Shown: positions 54,001 through 60,000 of the stretch, piece by piece
Layout of the letters: each line of letters opens with the position of its first letter
Numbering within the stretch: the first letter of the stretch is position 1
Source: Oscillospiraceae bacterium
GTDB taxonomy: Bacteria; Bacillota; Clostridia; Oscillospirales; Oscillospiraceae
Assembly (NCBI GenBank): GCA_022792495.1
Contig: JAAWBD010000111.1
Location: forward strand, 109,299-173,298
Length of the DNA: 64,000 nt
Direction of reading: 5' to 3'
Position numbers and translations under genes: made by a program
The notes under the pieces: generated by a model
The model's input: only the letters and a program-made list of their open reading frames with translations
Told to the model about the DNA's origin: nothing
The model's database searches: none

Positions 54001-57000
54001 GCCCTCCCCATCTGTATAGTAAGCATGGGCATAGGCCCAACCGATACCATTGGTGGGGGTCACAGAGTACTCCAGGGCATGGTAGCGCAGAACCGGAGTC
54101 TCAAAATTGTCGTCCACTGTCACGGAAATACGGGTGTCGTACTTCCCGTCGTAGATAGTATAAGTCCCACTGGGCACATCCTCGGCACGGTAACGGCCGC
54201 CGGCACTCTCCCGCAGAGGCCACGTCTTGTAGCTGTTGACAAAACTGATCTCCTTCCCACTGCCAGGCCAGTCGCTATCATCCAGCTTCACCTGCAGGGC
54301 CACATCATGCAGAGTGGGGCCGCTGATATTGCAGATGACATTAACTGTATTCACCAGATCCCGAATAGTCAGAACACCATTCACAACACCTTCCGGGAAC
54401 TCCACAAGGTTACCCTCAGAGTCCTCCTCCGGCTCTCTGGCTACGGTTGTGGTCTCCTTCTCGTTCTTGCTGACAGACTCGTCCGCAAGCTCCTCCCACT
54501 CATACTTATAGTCCTCGACTACGCCGTTTCTACCGACAGCGGTAATGATCAGCTCGCCATTTCCCCAAACCACATCGCCGGATTTCACAGGCTCCCCATT
54601 ATAGGTGGCCGAAATCTGGCTTCCAGCGGTTCGGGTCTCGTTCACATCATATTGAATGGTAAAGAAGTCTATAATACCGGGCTGCTCCTCATAGTTCCGT
54701 CCCTTGATGACCACCAGATCCGCACCGGTATCCTCCCACTCATTCTCCGTGAGCTCCTCCCCCTCGGCAGGCTCCGCCGCCAGCATCTTAGCATAGATGC
54801 TGTAATTGCCGCCCTTCGCCTGGGCATAATACCGGCCAGTGGGAGCGCCATCCTTCATTTCCGCAGTCAGCGGCACCTCGGTAGCCACCGGGGTGTTCAA
54901 AATCAACTTATACTCTCTATTACTATCCGGATAGATCTGATGATCCTTCTGAACCTCTACGATCACATCATAATCCACCGCACCGCCATAGTTAATAAAA
55001 CCGGCAGCACCAGGCATCCATGCCTGCTCAAAGCCCACCGTGGCAGGCACGGGATGATCTAGCAGGCTGAAGTCGCCCAGCTGGCCCTTGTCGTTACCGC
55101 CCCAAGTCCAGACCTGTCCATCCTCGGTCATAGCCGCGGCATACTTATCCGCCGCAGTCACCTTGGAAATATGGCCCTGCAGACCGTCAAAGGTGATCTC
55201 CACCATGTTCCGACGAATGTTGGGGTTCTCTTGAACCTCCTCACCGGGCTTGGGCATGGTCACCTTCTCCGGCCAGGCAGCCATCTGTCCCTGGTCGTTG
55301 TATCCAAAGAAATATACGCTGCTCTTCCGGATGGGGCCTACCCCAATCAGATTGCCCTGCTCGTCGGTCTCTGTGCTGGGCTCCCGCTCTCCGCGAACCA
55401 GCATACTGAAGTAGGGCCCGGCCGCGATCTCCAGACCATCGGTAATTATATTGTCCTGCCCATCAAACAGATCGCTGGCGAACTCAGCCTCTTGATAAAG
55501 GTTGGTTCCCTCCGGGCCACGATTCGCACCGACCCGCCAGGCATAGCTGTTTCCGCTCTGTCCCAGGGAGTTATCACCCATCACCCGAACCCGGTTGCTG
55601 GTGATGTTCCCCTCAATACCGGTCAGCACAATGGTGTGCCGCTCACCGGCGGCGATCTGGCGGACACCGCCCATCAGCTCCTGCTCAGCGCCCGGTGTGT
55701 CATTGTAAAGCCGTGCAAAGTTAGGCGAAACTGAATAGTACTTATTGTTCTCCTGATCCTGAAGCACCTTTTCATATCCCAGCTGGCCATAGGTGTTGTC
55801 GCCCCAGCCCGCCAGATAGCTCACAGTGCTCTCCGCCTGACCGTCCACCTTGAAGGGGCCGGCTGCCAGGGAGTGATGTCCGCCGGCCGCGATCAGGGTC
55901 GCGTTGGAGAGGAACCGCTCAGAGGTGCCGGCATTGTCTCCGCTGATCTCAAATACCACCTGGCTGGGATAGGCCCGCATCAGGTTGCCATTCTCCACGC
56001 TGACAGTATGGCCCTCTCCCAGCTGGCCCATGTCGTTACTGCCCCAGGTATAGATGTAGCCATCTCCATTTCCCATCAGGGCCATGCTGTGATACCCGCC
56101 GGCCGCCAGAACCGTAGTTCCGGTCAGATAGATGGCGCTGCTGTTATACATGGTGCTGTCGCCAGCCACCACCTGCACCGGCCAATAAGAGAAGTCTACA
56201 TCTGTAACCTCACGGCCCAGACCCAGCTGTCCAAACTCGTTGCTACCCCAAGTATAGACACACCCATCAGCCGTCCGGGCCATGACATGGTCGTAGCCCA
56301 CTGCGATCTCCTCGATCAACTGCAGACGCTTGGCCCCACCATTGAGCCCGACCACCGGAGTGGGGTAAGTGGTGTAGGGTACCACATCGGCGGTCACACC
56401 GATGCCCAACTGACCCAGGGAGTTATCGCCCCAAGCCCACACGCTGCCATCCGACTTCAGGGCGATCATAAACCCATTACCCGCCTGAATGGAAGGCTCG
56501 GTGAAATTATCCGCGTCTTTGATCTCTACCAGGAAGAAGCCAGAGTACTGATCCTCGATCAGATCCTCCACCGCATCAAACTCCACCGTGCCATAGCGAT
56601 TCTCCACCGTCTCATCGCCGGGGAACAGGAGAGCGTTATTGGCGCCCGTCTCATGGGCGGTGCCGTCGGGTTTCTTCAGGTCGTCTGTATCCTGGACATC
56701 CAGATAGGCCGCGCCCTTCTCCTCAGTTTTAGCACTGTAGTCCAGATTGACTCCCGGCGGGGTAGGAACCGCCCGGTTCCGCTCCACCAGGTTAAATCCT
56801 ACATTATAATAACGGCGGATCCCGCTCTTAAATACCACCACTTCCTGCCGATCCGTGATGGTCAGGGTATCGGTCAGTAGGTTGACAGGCAGATTCGCCA
56901 CATTGGGAGCAAGAAGCTCATCCCCGGGATCTCCCTCAGGCCGAACAGTTCCAGGCTGGGCCGCATAGCGCCCGGTAAGCAGCCGGCTCACTTCGCCGGT

Positions 57001-60000
57001 GTCCGGATCCTCGTCGTTGGTATAGACCCACACCTTATTAAAGATAAGCTGCTTATTTACACCGCCGCCCACTCGAACAGGCAAGTACTGGGGCTGGGTC
57101 AGCTCATTATCCTGCTTCCCCTTCTCCTTCAGCGCCAAATCTGCACCCAATTGGTTCAGAGTATTGTATCCACTGGCCATTACGGTGCCGTTATCAGTGC
57201 TCTTGGGATCGCCGTCGTAGATCCAATAGACGCTGTAGGCCAGGCCAGCTGCCAGACCGCCCACATTCTCTACCATCTCGGCTTCCTTAATGACCTCCTG
57301 GTTCTCATCCAACTCCACCAGAGTCTTTTGCAGCTGAATGGGGCTGGAATGCATCCCCCGGCCCTCGCCAGTCTGCTTTTCGCCCTGAGCCAAGCCACCC
57401 CAGTTGTCATAGCCCCAACCGTAGGCATAATACTTGTAGCTGGGCTGAGGCTCCTCAGGCTCTCCCTCTTCCGCCAGCATCAGAGCGGCGTCCATTCCAG
57501 CAAGATCCTGATCCACGTCAAGGCCTTCCTCCGGCTTGGTTTCCTCGTTCTCGCCATCCGGATTCTTCTCCTCGTCCCCAGGCTTCTGCTCCTCCTGGGC
57601 GTCATTCTCCTTATCCGCGTCAAGATTCTCTTCCGTCTCGTCAGGGTTCAAAGCAGGATCGTTCTTATCATCTGTCTGATCAGTTTCACCCTCGTTCTTC
57701 TCCTCATTCTCCCCAGGCCCCTCCGCCGGGAGCTGCTCCTCTTCCTTCGCTTCCTCCTTGGAACCAGTCTCATTCTCCTGACTATCTTTGTCGTCTACAT
57801 CTGTCGTCTCATTCTCGGGATCCGTTGCGGCATCTTGTGTTACGTCTGTCGTCACATCTTCTCCAGCCACGCTTCTCAGGGCTCTCTCCTTCTCCTCCGA
57901 GAGGGTGTTGAGCTGGTAAAGGCTTTGGCCTTCCGCCTCACTCACCTGCAGGACAGTGGGCATTTCTGCCATCTCGCCCCCGCTCTGGCCGGCCGGCTCT
58001 CCCTCATCCTGGGGAGCCTCCTCTTTCTCGCTGGTCTCCTCTTCGGTCTGGTTCTCTGTTTTCTCTTGCTCTTGGTTCTCGCCGCTTTCGTTATTCTCTG
58101 TCTTGTCCTCTACCTCTTCGTTCGTCTCTCCATCATCCTTGCCATTGTCCGTTTCCGTACTGTCCTCTGTCTTATCCTCAGTCTCGTCCTCAGGCTGCTT
58201 GTTTTCTGTTCCGTCCTCTGCGTCTCCCGGCTCCTGATCCGGCAGCTGCCCATCCTCATCGTCCTTGTTCTCTTCATCATTGGGCTGCTCTCCATCATCA
58301 GGAAGAGGAAGCTCCTCCTCGGCTTCCGGCTCCTCCTGCTGAGGAATACCAAACACCATAGCCTGCTCCGGCACATTGGGATCCAGCTTCCGAACCACCG
58401 CCAGGGTATGCTCGGCGCCCGCCGCAATACTGACCACCCGCAGACCGTGCTCCTCATAGTTCTCCCGGAAGCCCACGCCGTTGGGATGGTTGATGCCGCC
58501 CCGGTCGCTGCCGTTCTCAGCGGTGATGGTGGCATTACCAACCTGTCCTCTGGTGTTGTCGCCCCAGCCCCAAACCTTGGTGGCTCCGGTGGGCACGCCA
58601 TAGGCGTCCGTCTCAATGGAGATCGCCACCGTATGTCCGCTGGTGTTATTCGGGTTAGACTGGGTACTGCCCCAGGCGGAAATAGCAACCACGCCGCCAA
58701 AGCCAGGGGTGAGGTTTCCACTCAGGCCCTGATCCGTATATTCCCGTCTCATATTGATCATCTGCGCGTAATTCCGGCTGGAGGTTACCGTATTGGCCTC
58801 ATTGGTACCCAGCTGTCCCCGGCGGTTATCACCCCAGGTATACACGCGGCCCTCCACCGTGAGAGCCACCGAAAATTCAGAGCCAGCGGAAATCGCCACC
58901 ACATTGGTCAGCGGCTTCGTTCCCTCCTGATCGGACATGACCTGCAGCGGCCTGGTGGTATATGTATTTTCAATGGTGACCGTTCCGCTTCCACCAGCGG
59001 TGGAGGTATCCTCATAGGTCTCCGTCCTGCTCAGAAGGTGCTGCTTCGCATTCTCATTCTCGCCCTGACCCAGCTCACCATAGTAAGCCCGGCCCCAGGC
59101 ATAGACAGTTCCGTCATAGGACAGCGCCAAAGAGTGAGTGGTACCCGCAGAGATCGCCACGATCCCGCAAAGGTATCCATCCTCCGTCGTGTTGTTTTCA
59201 TTCTCATTCCAAGGGGCCAGCACCAGGCTGGGAGCGGCAGATCTTCCGCTCTCATTGACGGTGGCCGACACGCCCAGCTGTCCATAGGTATTTCTACCCC
59301 AGGCATAGACCTGGCCGTTTTCTGTCAAAGCCAGGGAGAAGTTATCTCCGGCCGCCACAGACACGATCCCGCTCATCACAACGTAGCTTCCGTCTGCGTC
59401 CTTCACATAGATAGGCTGGGGCGTTCCCACATAGCCGCCGTCCTCGCCCAGCGCGCCGTTGGTTCCGTCGCCCCATCCATAAACCGTTCCGTCGCCCATC
59501 AGAGCCAGGGAGTGGTACTGTCCCGCGGAAACCATGGGAACCGCCCGCTTCACATCCGGCTCCTCCTCATTCTGGCTGCTCAGGTAATAGATATCCCGAA
59601 CCTCCAGCTCTACCACCGCGCTGACCACCGAGCCCGCCCGGTTCACACCGAAAACATAGACCGCCGTGCGCCCTTCCGTGTTCATGATCAAATTGCCGGT
59701 AGCCTCGTCATACTTGGCCACCCGCTCATCCAGAACACCGATGGTAGCTCCATTGACCAGGTCTCCGCCGGCCGCCGAAAACAGGGTCTCCATCATGGAC
59801 TTGACCGCATAGGTCTCGGGCACGATGGTTCCATCCTCCGCCTTTTTCTTTGTAAAGGCCCGAATGTGATAGATCCGTCCGCTGGGCCCCTGATCCTTTC
59901 CATTAAAGGTAGCGGCGATCTCCGCCTTCTGTTCCTCCATTGTAGGAGCTGTCTCCTCCGGGTTCTCGGGCTCCTCCGGATCTGCAGGCTCCTCAGGCTC

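Larger units (their letters stand above)
1..59550 (-). repeat. RCC1-type repeat array, about 180 blades in about 26 sets separated by Ig-like domains
   Basis: Recurrent W-[GS]-x-N-x-x-G-Q-L-G (antisense 'ccca(g/a)ctggcc...gccccaggcccagac') followed by VAAGxxHSLALxxDG. Blade positions were hand-listed; sets of seven recur between spacer domains (boundaries in findings). Confidence 0.9.
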
